Shown here: positions 10,402 to 17,517 of the stretch, in pieces
Numbering within the stretch: the stretch's first letter is position 1
Layout: every line of letters starts with the position of its first letter
Assembly: GCA_903838295.1 (NCBI GenBank)
Contig: CAILXX010000001.1
Coordinates: forward strand, 1 to 64,000
Source: an uncultured Actinomycetes bacterium
GTDB lineage: Bacteria > Actinomycetota > Actinomycetes > Nanopelagicales > Nanopelagicaceae
Length of the DNA: 64,000 nucleotides
Direction: 5' to 3'
Made by a program: the position numbers and the translations under genes
The notes under the pieces: model-generated
Told to the model about the DNA's origin: nothing
Seen by the model: the letters and a program-made list of their open reading frames with translations, nothing else
Databases searched by the model: none

Positions 10402-10652
10402 GACGGCTTAAATTAAGACAATAAATATATAAGTCAATTTAATAGTGCTCTATGATTGTCGATAAATAGTTTAAATCGTGCGTAAGTTATAAAGTAATGT
10501 TTATTTATCGATAAAATATAAAGTACTGCTGTGGGTCATTTGAATTGTCGATATTCGTTATCTTCTATTTATTGTTTTATTAATTTAAAGATTTATCAGT
10601 ATCTTGCTTTTAGTTAAAACCGACTGATCACTCTTCAGGCTATTCTTGAGGC
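10402..10652 (+). other. AT-rich intergenic region with a nested motif array
   Basis: This is the largest non-coding gap in the window (251 bp), much richer in A and T than its flanks and without a convincing ORF. Seen motifs run in symmetrical order: TTGTCGATA (10456-10464), TATAAAGTA (10488-10496), the perfect palindrome TTTATCGATAAA (10504-10515), TATAAAGTA (10517-10525), TTGTCGATA (10545-10553). The right end carries a TATTCT -10 box for aroH. It may be a protein-binding or architectural site. No terminator hairpin with a T run is visible after rluB. Confidence 0.6.
10641..10646 (+). promoter_or_regulatory. Putative -10 box (TATTCT) of aroH, leaderless
   Basis: TATTCT ends exactly 6 nt before the aroH ATG at 10653. 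A GAGG lies between them, so leadered translation cannot be excluded, but the spacing matches the pattern repeated across the window. No clear -35 box is seen. Confidence 0.45.
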
Positions 10653-11015
10653 ATGAAGCTTAGAGCGATTCGTGGTGCTACACAGTTGAAAGCCGATGAC
10701 CGGGCCGAAATGGCGGAAGCGGTTGGAGAACTGTTGCTGGAGCTATTTGAAAAGAATGGCTTGGTGAAAGCTGATCTAGTTTCGATTTTTTTCACGTCCA
10801 CCTCTGACCTTGTGTGCGACTTTCCGGCCGCCGCCGCGAGGAAGTTGGATCTGGGGGATATTCCATTGATGTGCGCCTTAGAAATTCCAGTTCTGGAATC
10901 TCTGCCAAAAGTAGTCAGAGTTATGGTTCACGCTTATTCAGGCCTAGAACACTCACAGATTAAGCACGTTTATAAGCGTGGTACGGAGGTTTTACGCCGG
11001 GATATAGCGCAGTAG
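10653..11015 (+). CDS. aroH: Monofunctional chorismate mutase, AroH type
   Basis: A 120-aa AroH-fold chorismate mutase that rearranges chorismate to prephenate. Diagnostic segments are the N-terminal AIRGATQLKAD (active-site Arg), an SIFFTSTSDLVCDFPAAAARKL stretch in the middle, and VVRVMVHAYSGLEHSQIKHVY (residues about 89-109), where the family has its RV-hAY-LR-like active site. It is trimeric in known members. tyrA starts 4 nt after it, so the two enzymes make up the chorismate to 4-hydroxyphenylpyruvate branch. The aro genes at 61-64 kb supply chorismate. This pair upstream of cmk is also found in Streptomyces. Confidence 0.92.
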   Translation: MKLRAIRGATQLKADDRAEMAEAVGELLLELFEKNGLVKADLVSIFFTSTSDLVCDFPAAAARKLDLGDIPLMCALEIPVLESLPKVVRVMVHAYSGLEHSQIKHVYKRGTEVLRRDIAQ

Positions 11016-11019
11016 TCCT

Positions 11020-12096
11020 ATGGCGACATTTCACGAGATAAAAGTAGTTGGAGCTGGTCTTATTGGGACCTCTATCGCGCTTGGCTTAAAGGGTGCTGGT
11101 TACAACGTCAGTATTGATGATGAATACCCTGAAGTGGAGGCCTTGGCACAGAACCTGATTGGGCAGATTTCATTTGGGGCGGAACCAGATTTAATCATTA
11201 TTGCCACTCCCATTTCTACAGTTTCTACCTTGGTTCAGGTGTATGGAACTCGCTACCCTCACTCGAGCCTTATGGATGTAGCCGGATTAAAGTCTGAAGT
11301 TATGCAAGAGATTGATAAATTTCCAGAGATATCACCTCGATTCTGCGCTTCCCATCCAATGGCCGGACGTGAGATAGCAGGTGCCCTGGCTGCTCGCGCC
11401 GACCTCTTCCAAGGAAGAATCTGGATCTACACCCCAAGCGGTCACACCAACGACCTGGCTCTTTCTCGGGCACTGGAGGTGGTGGAGGCATTGGGTGGGC
11501 TTCCAGTCCTGCTCGAAGCCGAAGAACACGATGAAGCTATTGCAGGCATATCGCATCTTCCGCAGATAGTTAGCTCTTTATTGTCGGTATCGCTCGAGGA
11601 AGTGTCGGATCGGAATCTGGCGCTTGCAGGCCAAGGCCTTAAAGATGTGTCGCGGTTGGCAGCGTCAGACCCAACTTTATGGGCGGAACTTTTGCATGCA
11701 AACCGGGGCAAATTAGTGGAATTCCTTAAAGTGCTATCGAAGAATCTCGAAGAAATATCGACATCTCTTCAAAACGACGATCTGAGAAAGACTCACGAGA
11801 TATTGTCGCGGGCAAAGGAAAATCATCAAAGGATTCCTGGAAAGCACGGCGGCAAGAAGAGAGACTATTGGTATCTCCCGATCGTTATAGACGATAAAGC
11901 CGGACAACTTGCCATGATCTTTGATCATTGTGCAGGGGTTGCAGTTAACGTCGAAGATCTAACAATCGAGCACAGCCCCGGTCAGGAAACTGGATTAATC
12001 ACACTTGCATTATCACGCTCAGATGCCGAAAAACTTCACAAGAAGTTGAGCGATAGCGGTTGGAAAGTACACCTGCCCCGAGAATCGATTGGGTAA
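11020..12096 (+). CDS. tyrA: Prephenate dehydrogenase
   Basis: A 358-aa enzyme oxidatively decarboxylating prephenate to 4-hydroxyphenylpyruvate for tyrosine. The N-terminal nucleotide-binding fold has IKVVGAGLIGTSIALGLKGAGY (residues 6-27). The central helical dimerisation domain includes FCASHPMAGREIAGALAARADLF with the catalytic His, followed by EEHDEAIAGISHLPQIVS. The last 80 residues (from about 278: YWYLPIVIDDKAGQLAMIF onward) look like an ACT regulatory domain, suggesting tyrosine feedback. It is 4 nt from aroH and 26 nt before cmk-der. NAD versus NADP preference cannot be decided from the sequence. Confidence 0.93.
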   Translation: MATFHEIKVVGAGLIGTSIALGLKGAGYNVSIDDEYPEVEALAQNLIGQISFGAEPDLIIIATPISTVSTLVQVYGTRYPHSSLMDVAGLKSEVMQEIDKFPEISPRFCASHPMAGREIAGALAARADLFQGRIWIYTPSGHTNDLALSRALEVVEALGGLPVLLEAEEHDEAIAGISHLPQIVSSLLSVSLEEVSDRNLALAGQGLKDVSRLAASDPTLWAELLHANRGKLVEFLKVLSKNLEEISTSLQNDDLRKTHEILSRAKENHQRIPGKHGGKKRDYWYLPIVIDDKAGQLAMIFDHCAGVAVNVEDLTIEHSPGQETGLITLALSRSDAEKLHKKLSDSGWKVHLPRESIG

Positions 12097-12110
12097 ACGT
12101 TTAATACCGT

Positions 12111-12116
12111 TAAGGT
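12111..12116 (+). promoter_or_regulatory. Putative -10 box (TAAGGT) of cmk-der, leaderless
   Basis: TAAGGT ends 6 nt before the ATG at 12123. The intervening TCTCTT contains no ribosome binding site, which supports leaderless initiation. Confidence 0.55.
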
Positions 12117-12122
12117 TCTCTT

Positions 12123-14099
12123 ATGTCGACCGTCGTAATAGCAATAGATGGTCCGAGTGGATCCGGAAAGTCTTCAACTTCCAGAGCCGTTGCACAAAGA
12201 GCTAACTGGAAATACCTTGATACTGGAGCTTTGTATCGAGCAATAACTTGGTTGGCGCTCAAGCTTGGCAGCGAGGACCCAGCAACGATTCTTGCGGCTG
12301 CAATTGAAGAGGGCATCAGTTTCAATGGGGATCCAATCGAACCGCGCATCTTTGTCGGTGAACATGACGTTACAGCTGATATACGTTCAGCCCGTGTGAC
12401 CGATCAGGTTTCTATTTACTCTGCCGTTCCAGAAATTAGAGAATATTTACTTACAATTCAAAGAGGTTTTATCGATGTAGCACCTCGAGGTGTGGTCGTT
12501 GAAGGCCGAGATATAGGAACGGTTGTAGTTCCGGACGCGCCACTAAAAATATTCTTATATGCAGATTTAGAACAACGCGCTTTGCGTCGTGAACGCGAGA
12601 TGGCAGAAGGTATGACAACTGAGATTGTTTCAGCGTCATTGGATGCTAGGGACCACATTGATTCAACTCGAAAAATTTCACCGTTGCGAATGGCCGAAGA
12701 TGCGTTAGAGATCGATTCTACATTGTTGGATTTGCCAGAAGTCGTTGATGTTATTTGGCAGTGGGCGAAAGAGCGGCAACTGCTGGGATTGCCAAAGGTT
12801 GCAGTTATCGGACGACCGAATGTTGGCAAATCCACATTAGTAAATAGGATAATTGGCCGACGTGAGGCAATCGTGGAAGATACTCCAGGTGTTACTCGTG
12901 ATCGCGTCAAGTATGAAGCCGAATGGAATGGTCGCACATTCATTTTAATTGACACGGGTGGTTGGGAAGTTAAGCCGGAAGGTATTTCAGAGAAGATCAC
13001 AGCAGGGGCAGAGCTTGCTATTGCAGAGGCAGATGTAATTCTTTTTGTAGTCGATGCGCAAGTAGGGGCGCTAGACGAAGATGGCTCGCTACTGACATTG
13101 CTTCGGCGTTCGAAGAAGAATGTAATTTTAGTAGCAAATAAAGTTGATGGTGTATTGGAAGAACAGAATGCACATGCTCTTTGGAGCCTTGGTTTAGGGG
13201 AACCACGATTTGTCTCTGCACTACATGGGCGCGGTTCTGGAGACCTTCTTGATTTACTGGTTAATGAATTGCCAGAAGTGGGAAGCGAACTCCCGGATGA
13301 TGGATTTAGAAAGATTGCGATAGTTGGACGACCGAATGTAGGAAAGTCGAGTCTGCTAAACGCATTAGCAGGTGAAGCTCGTGTATTGGTCGATGATGCA
13401 GCTGGAACCACCCGAGACCCTGTGGATGAGTTGATTGAATTTGGTGGAACTACATGGAGATTTATAGATACGGCAGGTATTCGCAAGAGGGCTATTCACG
13501 ATAGCGGCACCGATTACTACGCGAGCTTGAGAACGGCTGCAGCTCTCGATCGTGCTGAAGTCGCAGTTGTGGTCTTGGATGCGTCGGTCCCATTAACCGA
13601 GCAGGATTTGAGGATCGTGACGATGACCGAAGAGGCTGGACGAGCATTGGTCTTGGTTATGAACAAATGGGATATCGTCGACGATGAGAGACGTGAACAG
13701 TTGGATAAGGAACTTGAGAGAAATCTTGAGCGCTACCCATGGGCGCAACGAGTGAATTTATCGGCGAAGACCGGATGGCACCGGGATCGCTTGGCACCCG
13801 CTTTACGTACCGCCCTTCGGAGTTGGGAAACACGTATTCCAACCAGCAAATTGAATGCATTTCTTGGCGCTTTGGTTGCTGCAACGCCGCCACCAGTTCG
13901 GGGTGGGAAGCAGCCCAAAATCCGGTTTGCTACTCAGGCCACGATTTCTCCTCCGAAATTTGTTGTGTTTTCTAGCGAATGGGTTGAACCCAGCTATCGT
14001 CGTTTCATCGAGCGCCGACTGCGAGAAGAATTTGGCTTTGAAGGTAGCCCAGTAGAAGTGTCAATTAAGGTTCGTGAACGGGATGAAAAGAAGAGCTAA
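12123..14099 (+). CDS. Fused cytidylate kinase / ribosome-assembly GTPase Der
   Basis: A 658-aa fusion. Residues 1-220 are cytidylate kinase: P-loop [30 protein letters not shown] and [13 protein letters not shown]. It phosphorylates CMP and dCMP. Residues about 225-658 are Der (EngA), with two GTPase domains. The first has [27 protein letters not shown] and NKVD; the second has [20 protein letters not shown] and NKWD. A C-terminal KH-like domain follows ([29 protein letters not shown]). Der acts in 50S assembly. No stop or start signal lies at the joint. In many actinobacteria the two genes are adjacent; similar fusions are annotated in some actinobacterial genomes. The mRNA looks leaderless. 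pgsA starts immediately after the stop. Confidence 0.95.
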   Translation: MSTVVIAIDGPSGSGKSSTSRAVAQRANWKYLDTGALYRAITWLALKLGSEDPATILAAAIEEGISFNGDPIEPRIFVGEHDVTADIRSARVTDQVSIYSAVPEIREYLLTIQRGFIDVAPRGVVVEGRDIGTVVVPDAPLKIFLYADLEQRALRREREMAEGMTTEIVSASLDARDHIDSTRKISPLRMAEDALEIDSTLLDLPEVVDVIWQWAKERQLLGLPKVAVIGRPNVGKSTLVNRIIGRREAIVEDTPGVTRDRVKYEAEWNGRTFILIDTGGWEVKPEGISEKITAGAELAIAEADVILFVVDAQVGALDEDGSLLTLLRRSKKNVILVANKVDGVLEEQNAHALWSLGLGEPRFVSALHGRGSGDLLDLLVNELPEVGSELPDDGFRKIAIVGRPNVGKSSLLNALAGEARVLVDDAAGTTRDPVDELIEFGGTTWRFIDTAGIRKRAIHDSGTDYYASLRTAAALDRAEVAVVVLDASVPLTEQDLRIVTMTEEAGRALVLVMNKWDIVDDERREQLDKELERNLERYPWAQRVNLSAKTGWHRDRLAPALRTALRSWETRIPTSKLNAFLGALVAATPPPVRGGKQPKIRFATQATISPPKFVVFSSEWVEPSYRRFIERRLREEFGFEGSPVEVSIKVRERDEKKS

Positions 14100-14675
14100 A
14101 TGAAGATCGATAAAGATGAGATCCTCACGTGGCCGAATCTGTTGACTTCGATCCGGGCTTTGGGAATCCCGCTCTTTATTTTTCTCTTACTTGTCCAAGA
14201 TTTGCGAGCTTGGAGTTTCGCGGTCCTAGTTTTTGGGGCTGGAACGGATTATTTCGATGGCAAAATCGCCAGATGGCTTAATCAAGAGTCGCGATTAGGC
14301 GCTGCAATGGATCCAGCTATCGATCGACTATACATCGCCGCGACGTTGATAGGTCTGGCCATCAAGCATTACATCCCCTGGTGGATGGTCTTGTTCCTGG
14401 GATCCAGGGATCTCTACATGCTTTTTCTTCTAACTTTTTACAGGAGGAAAACTGGAGGTAATTTTGAGGTGACTTTCCTGGGCAAGTCTGCAACCTTTAA
14501 CTTGCTTTATGCCTTTCCTTTTCTCTTGCTCAGCGGCAATTCTTCCGTGGGTAGATTCGCCCACATTTTTGGATGGGCTTTTGCTATTTGGGGCATAGGG
14601 TTGTACTTATTGACCGCAGTCGATTATTCGCGAATCGCCATCAGTGGTTTGCGACCTAGCAAAGTGACGGAGTAG
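14100..14675 (+). CDS. pgsA: CDP-alcohol phosphatidyltransferase
   Basis: A 191-aa integral membrane enzyme with about five or six hydrophobic helices. The CDP-alcohol phosphotransferase signature D-x2-D-G-x2-A-R-x8-G-x3-D-x3-D is complete at residues about 57-80 (from DYFDGKIAR to MDPAIDR). The closest role is phosphatidylglycerophosphate synthase, matching PgsA2 (Rv1822) upstream of gcvH in M. tuberculosis. Other CDP-alcohol transferases (cardiolipin or phosphatidylinositol type) cannot be excluded from sequence alone. ATG 14100 directly follows the cmk-der TAA. gcvH begins 2 nt after its stop. The genes that separate pgsA2 from gcvH in mycobacteria are missing. Confidence 0.88.
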   Translation: MKIDKDEILTWPNLLTSIRALGIPLFIFLLLVQDLRAWSFAVLVFGAGTDYFDGKIARWLNQESRLGAAMDPAIDRLYIAATLIGLAIKHYIPWWMVLFLGSRDLYMLFLLTFYRRKTGGNFEVTFLGKSATFNLLYAFPFLLLSGNSSVGRFAHIFGWAFAIWGIGLYLLTAVDYSRIAISGLRPSKVTE

Positions 14676-14677
14676 AT

Positions 14678-15055
14678 ATGTCCAGCATTCCTTCGGATTT
14701 GAAATATACCAAAGAGCATGAATGGATTCGGCAGGGGACGGGGAACCGTGCACAGATTGGGATTACCGATTTTGCACAGGGGGCTTTAGGTGACATTGTC
14801 TATATTCAACTTCCAAAAATTGGTCAAGTTGTTAAGGCCGGCGAGGTATGTGGGGAAGTTGAGTCGACGAAATCAGTATCGGAGATCTTTTCACCGCTAA
14901 CTGGAACTGTTACTTCTGTCAATACAGAACTAGATAAGGCTCCGGAATTTCTCAATCAGGATCCTTATGGCTCAGGGTGGATCGCAGAAATCGAATATAC
15001 ATCTGCCCCAGAAGACCTACTTTCCAGCGATGAGTATTCGGTTTTGACCGCTTGA
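14678..15055 (+). CDS. gcvH: Glycine cleavage system H protein
   Basis: A 125-aa lipoyl carrier that shuttles the aminomethyl group between the P, T and L proteins of glycine cleavage. Recognised by YTKEHEWIR at residues 10-18, GITDFAQGALGDIVYIQLPKIG, and the lipoylation site GEVESTKSVSEIFSPLTG, whose Lys (about residue 66) carries lipoate. The C-terminus has LNQDPYGSGWIAEIE. Length is standard. gcvP lies 2.4 kb downstream in the same orientation; gcvT and lipoate attachment genes are not in the window. The garA gene following it senses nitrogen and carbon status in relatives. Confidence 0.96.
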   Translation: MSSIPSDLKYTKEHEWIRQGTGNRAQIGITDFAQGALGDIVYIQLPKIGQVVKAGEVCGEVESTKSVSEIFSPLTGTVTSVNTELDKAPEFLNQDPYGSGWIAEIEYTSAPEDLLSSDEYSVLTA

Positions 15056-15136
15056 TTTTGTCCACCCTAGTGAATAGTGTCAGCCTCTAGTCAAGATCGA
15101 GATTTAGTTGATCGCACAGAGAGATTTGGAGGGGCC

Positions 15137-15589
15137 ATGAACGATTCACACGCTCCCAAAGATCAAGATCTGACGTCAACAATTCACCTGTCTGCCCTTC
15201 GCTCGGTCCCCAAGCCTCGTCCCCTCGAGGAGATCTTTGGTCAATTGACTCTGGCGGAGCGAGAGGTGGTAAGCCAATTGCCTAGCAATTCCGCGATGTT
15301 AATTGTGATAGCCGGCCCCAGCAAAGGTGCTCGATACCTAATTAATAATTCCGAGACGACCATTGGTCGGGACCCCCAGAATGAAATCTTTCTTGATGAT
15401 GTGACGGTATCGCGTAAACATGCTCAAATTACTAGGGCACCTTCCGGTGAATTTCTCGTGGAAGATCTAGGAAGTCTTAACGGTAGCTACTTAAATGCGC
15501 ATCAAGTTCAGAAATCGAATTTGGCGATTGGCGACGAAATTCAAATTGGAAAATATCGGTTAACGTATTTTAAGGGGAGGGGGAACTGA
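15137..15589 (+). CDS. garA: FHA-domain regulator, GarA/OdhI type
   Basis: A 150-aa forkhead-associated protein. The C-terminal FHA domain (about residues 55-145) shows TTIGRDPQNEIFLDDVTVSRKHAQI (Arg, Ser and His of the phosphothreonine pocket) and LGSLNGSYLN. The N-terminal tail includes DLTSTIHL, positioned like the ETTS phosphorylation motif of GarA. In mycobacteria unphosphorylated GarA inhibits 2-oxoglutarate dehydrogenase and glutamate dehydrogenase; PknB/PknG phosphorylation relieves this. I chose ATG 15137 because GGAGGGG lies just upstream; GTG 15077 would add 20 residues and lacks such a site. Order gcvH-garA-ftsR matches Rv1826-Rv1828. Its stop overlaps the ftsR start. Confidence 0.9.
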   Translation: MNDSHAPKDQDLTSTIHLSALRSVPKPRPLEEIFGQLTLAEREVVSQLPSNSAMLIVIAGPSKGARYLINNSETTIGRDPQNEIFLDDVTVSRKHAQITRAPSGEFLVEDLGSLNGSYLNAHQVQKSNLAIGDEIQIGKYRLTYFKGRGN

Positions 15590-16302
15590 TGGCAGTCCCA
15601 GCACGCGCATATTTAAGTATTGGTGAAGTACTTGGGAAACTTCGGGGAGATTTTCCTGATATTACGATCTCAAAGATTCGCTTCCTTGAATCGGAAGGAT
15701 TGATTGAACCACAGCGGACGCCATCTGGTTATCGGAAATTTACTGGGGTTGATCTAGAACGCCTCCGGTACGTTTTACATGCCCAGCGTGATCAGTATTT
15801 ACCACTTCGAGTAATCAAAGAGAACTTAGATGCGTTGGACCGAGGACTTGAGCCTTCGGTTCTCCCAGGAACACCTGCCGCGCCACGACTGGCGACGGTT
15901 GATGGAGAATTTGCACCGCAGCATTTTGCGAGCGAAAGTGACCTTCGTTTATCTAGATTAGAACTCCTGGAGTCTTCGCAGTTAACAGAAGAACAATTGA
16001 CCCAAATGGAGTCGTTTGGCCTCATTACAATCCGCGGCCGTTATTACGATGCCGATGCATTATCTGTCGCCCGCACTGTATCCAGTATCGCAGCATTTGG
16101 AATTGAAGCTCGCCACCTTCGATCGTTTAAATCCGCAGCAGACCGAGAAGTCGGTTTAGTCGAGCAAGTAATTACGCCCATCCTTCGACAAAAGGGTTCT
16201 GATGCGAAAGCTCGGGCTGATGAGGTGGCGAATGAACTTGCATCGTTATCCGTGAAACTTCACGCAGCGTTAGTCCGCGCTGGCTTGCATCGCGCCAAGT
16301 AA
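15589..16302 (+). CDS. ftsR: MerR-family regulator FtsR
   Basis: A 237-aa protein with an N-terminal MerR winged helix (YLSIGEVLGKLRGDFPDITISKIRFLESEGLIEPQRTPSGYRKF, roughly residues 7-50) and a long C-terminal region with a second helical dimerisation segment. It is the positional match of Rv1828 and of FtsR, which activates ftsZ in Corynebacterium glutamicum. The start ATG overlaps the garA TGA, with a purine-rich GGGGAGGGGGAA site. No metal-binding Cys cluster is visible, consistent with a non-metal MerR. Function in cell division is inferred from orthology and synteny. Confidence 0.88.
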   Translation: MAVPARAYLSIGEVLGKLRGDFPDITISKIRFLESEGLIEPQRTPSGYRKFTGVDLERLRYVLHAQRDQYLPLRVIKENLDALDRGLEPSVLPGTPAAPRLATVDGEFAPQHFASESDLRLSRLELLESSQLTEEQLTQMESFGLITIRGRYYDADALSVARTVSSIAAFGIEARHLRSFKSAADREVGLVEQVITPILRQKGSDAKARADEVANELASLSVKLHAALVRAGLHRAK

Positions 16303-16319
16303 TAGAAGATAACCACCTC

Positions 16320-16787
16320 ATGGGAATTCCGGTTGAAGTTGTGGGCGTCAGGGTTGAAATGCCTTCGAACCAACCCATAATCCTTTTGAAGGAGACCGGT
16401 GGAATAAGGTACTTACCTATATGGGTTGGCGCCGTCGAGGCTTCGGCGATTGCATTTGCTCAACAGGGCCTGTTTCCGTCACGACCATTGACTCACGATC
16501 TATTTACCTCGGTCCTGAAAATCTTGAATTCACAGGTCATCAAGGTCGAACTGACGGATTTGCGAGAAGGAATTTTCTTCGCCGAACTGCATCTGGAAGG
16601 CGGAGTTACGGTTTCGGCCAGACCTAGCGATTCGATAGCCCTAGCGCTTCGGTCAGGGGCGGGGATCGAGGCTTCGGAGGAGCTATTCACGAAGGCAGGA
16701 ATCGAGATACCGGATCAGTCTGATGACGAGGTCGAAAAGTTCCGTGAATTCTTGGACCAGATAAATCCGGACGATTTCGCCTCATAA
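16320..16787 (+). CDS. Bifunctional nuclease domain protein (DUF151)
   Basis: A 155-aa DUF151/BFN protein. Typical segments are EVVGVRVEMPSNQPIILLKE at the N-terminus, YLPIWVGAVEASAIAFAQQG (residues about 33-52) and GVTVSARPSDSIALALRSGA near residue 100. It is followed by an acidic tail. Family members are reported to have RNase and DNase activity in plants; the role in actinobacteria (Rv1829) is not established. It sits between the two MerR-type regulators in the conserved Rv1826-Rv1832-like cluster, so it may be co-regulated with ftsR. Its start is 17 nt after ftsR, without a strong ribosome binding site. Confidence 0.88.
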   Translation: MGIPVEVVGVRVEMPSNQPIILLKETGGIRYLPIWVGAVEASAIAFAQQGLFPSRPLTHDLFTSVLKILNSQVIKVELTDLREGIFFAELHLEGGVTVSARPSDSIALALRSGAGIEASEELFTKAGIEIPDQSDDEVEKFREFLDQINPDDFAS

Positions 16788-16820
16788 CTGGTGAATCAGG
16801 AGTTCGTCGCAGGCTAAGCC

Positions 16821-16860
16821 TCAAGTAAAGGTTGAAACTTTCTCGTGTCGCTCGTAGGAT
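16821..16860 (+). promoter_or_regulatory. Promoter with overlapping dyad upstream of the second merR gene
   Basis: TTGAAA (16832-16837) and TAGGAT (16855-16860) are separated by 17 bp, a good sigma-70-type promoter. The -35 box is overlapped by TCAAGTAAAGGTTGA (16821-16835) and by AAAG-N7-CTTT (16827-16841), both partial dyads. A MerR-type regulator could bind here, possibly the product of the next gene. The predicted leader to ATG 16926 is about 60 nt. Confidence 0.5.
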
Positions 16861-16925
16861 TTGAGAACTCTTAGATCTACCCTTAGTCAACGTCGAATCC
16901 CCGTCGACGTAGAAGCGAGTCAAGA

Positions 16926-17432
16926 ATGAGTGAGATTGTGACCCCAGAAGTTGGCTACCGCGGTGCAACCGCATGCGTAGCTGCCGGCATCACATATCGC
17001 CAATTAGATTATTGGGCTCGCACAGATTTGATCGGACCGAGTATCAAGGTTGCTACGGGGTCGGGATCGCAGAGACTTTATGGCTTTCGAGACATCTTGG
17101 TGTTAAAGATTGTTAAACGCCTATTGGATACAGGAGTATCGCTGCAAAACATTAGAACGGCGGTAGAACATCTTCGTAATCGAGGAGTAGCAGATCTTGA
17201 GAGTATGACTCTTATGAGTGATGGCGTATCGATCTATGAATGCGCAAGTCCAGACGAGATTATTGACCTTCTACAAGGCGGTCAAGGTGTGTTTGGAATC
17301 GCTATCAACAAGGTTTGGAATGAAGTTGAAGGTTCGCTGGCAACGTTGCAGGGGGAATCTCCTAAGGATGGGTCCATTGTCACATCTGGAAACGATGAAT
17401 TGGCTCAACGCAGGAAGCTCAGAGGGGCTTAA
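16926..17432 (+). CDS. MerR-family regulator, Rv1830 type
   Basis: A 168-aa protein with an N-terminal MerR helix-turn-helix: GYRGATACVAAGITYRQLDYWARTDLIGPS, then SQRLYGFRDILVLKIVKRLLDTGVSLQNIRTAVEHLR (residues about 10-85). The C-terminal part (DGVSIYECASPDEIIDLLQGGQGVFGIAI) is typical of the Rv1830 group upstream of gcvP. The effector is unknown. A promoter with a dyad over its -35 element precedes it, suggesting autoregulation. It lies between the DUF151 gene and gcvP, the order seen in mycobacteria. It may control gcvP, 85 bp downstream, but no matching operator was identified there. Confidence 0.87.
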   Translation: MSEIVTPEVGYRGATACVAAGITYRQLDYWARTDLIGPSIKVATGSGSQRLYGFRDILVLKIVKRLLDTGVSLQNIRTAVEHLRNRGVADLESMTLMSDGVSIYECASPDEIIDLLQGGQGVFGIAINKVWNEVEGSLATLQGESPKDGSIVTSGNDELAQRRKLRGA

Positions 17433-17517
17433 AACACTTTATTCTTCCCCATTGCAGAGCTAGTTTAGATCTAGTCTTAGCAATGATCTCTTCTGAGATC
17501 GCGTGATCGGGGGAAGC

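Noticed and set aside
12458-13486. A 342-aa open frame on the minus strand opposite cmk-der
   Set aside because: It lies entirely antisense to a clear Cmk-Der protein. Its translation is Ser/Pro/Arg-rich without recognisable domains, and it is explained by codon bias in the real gene.
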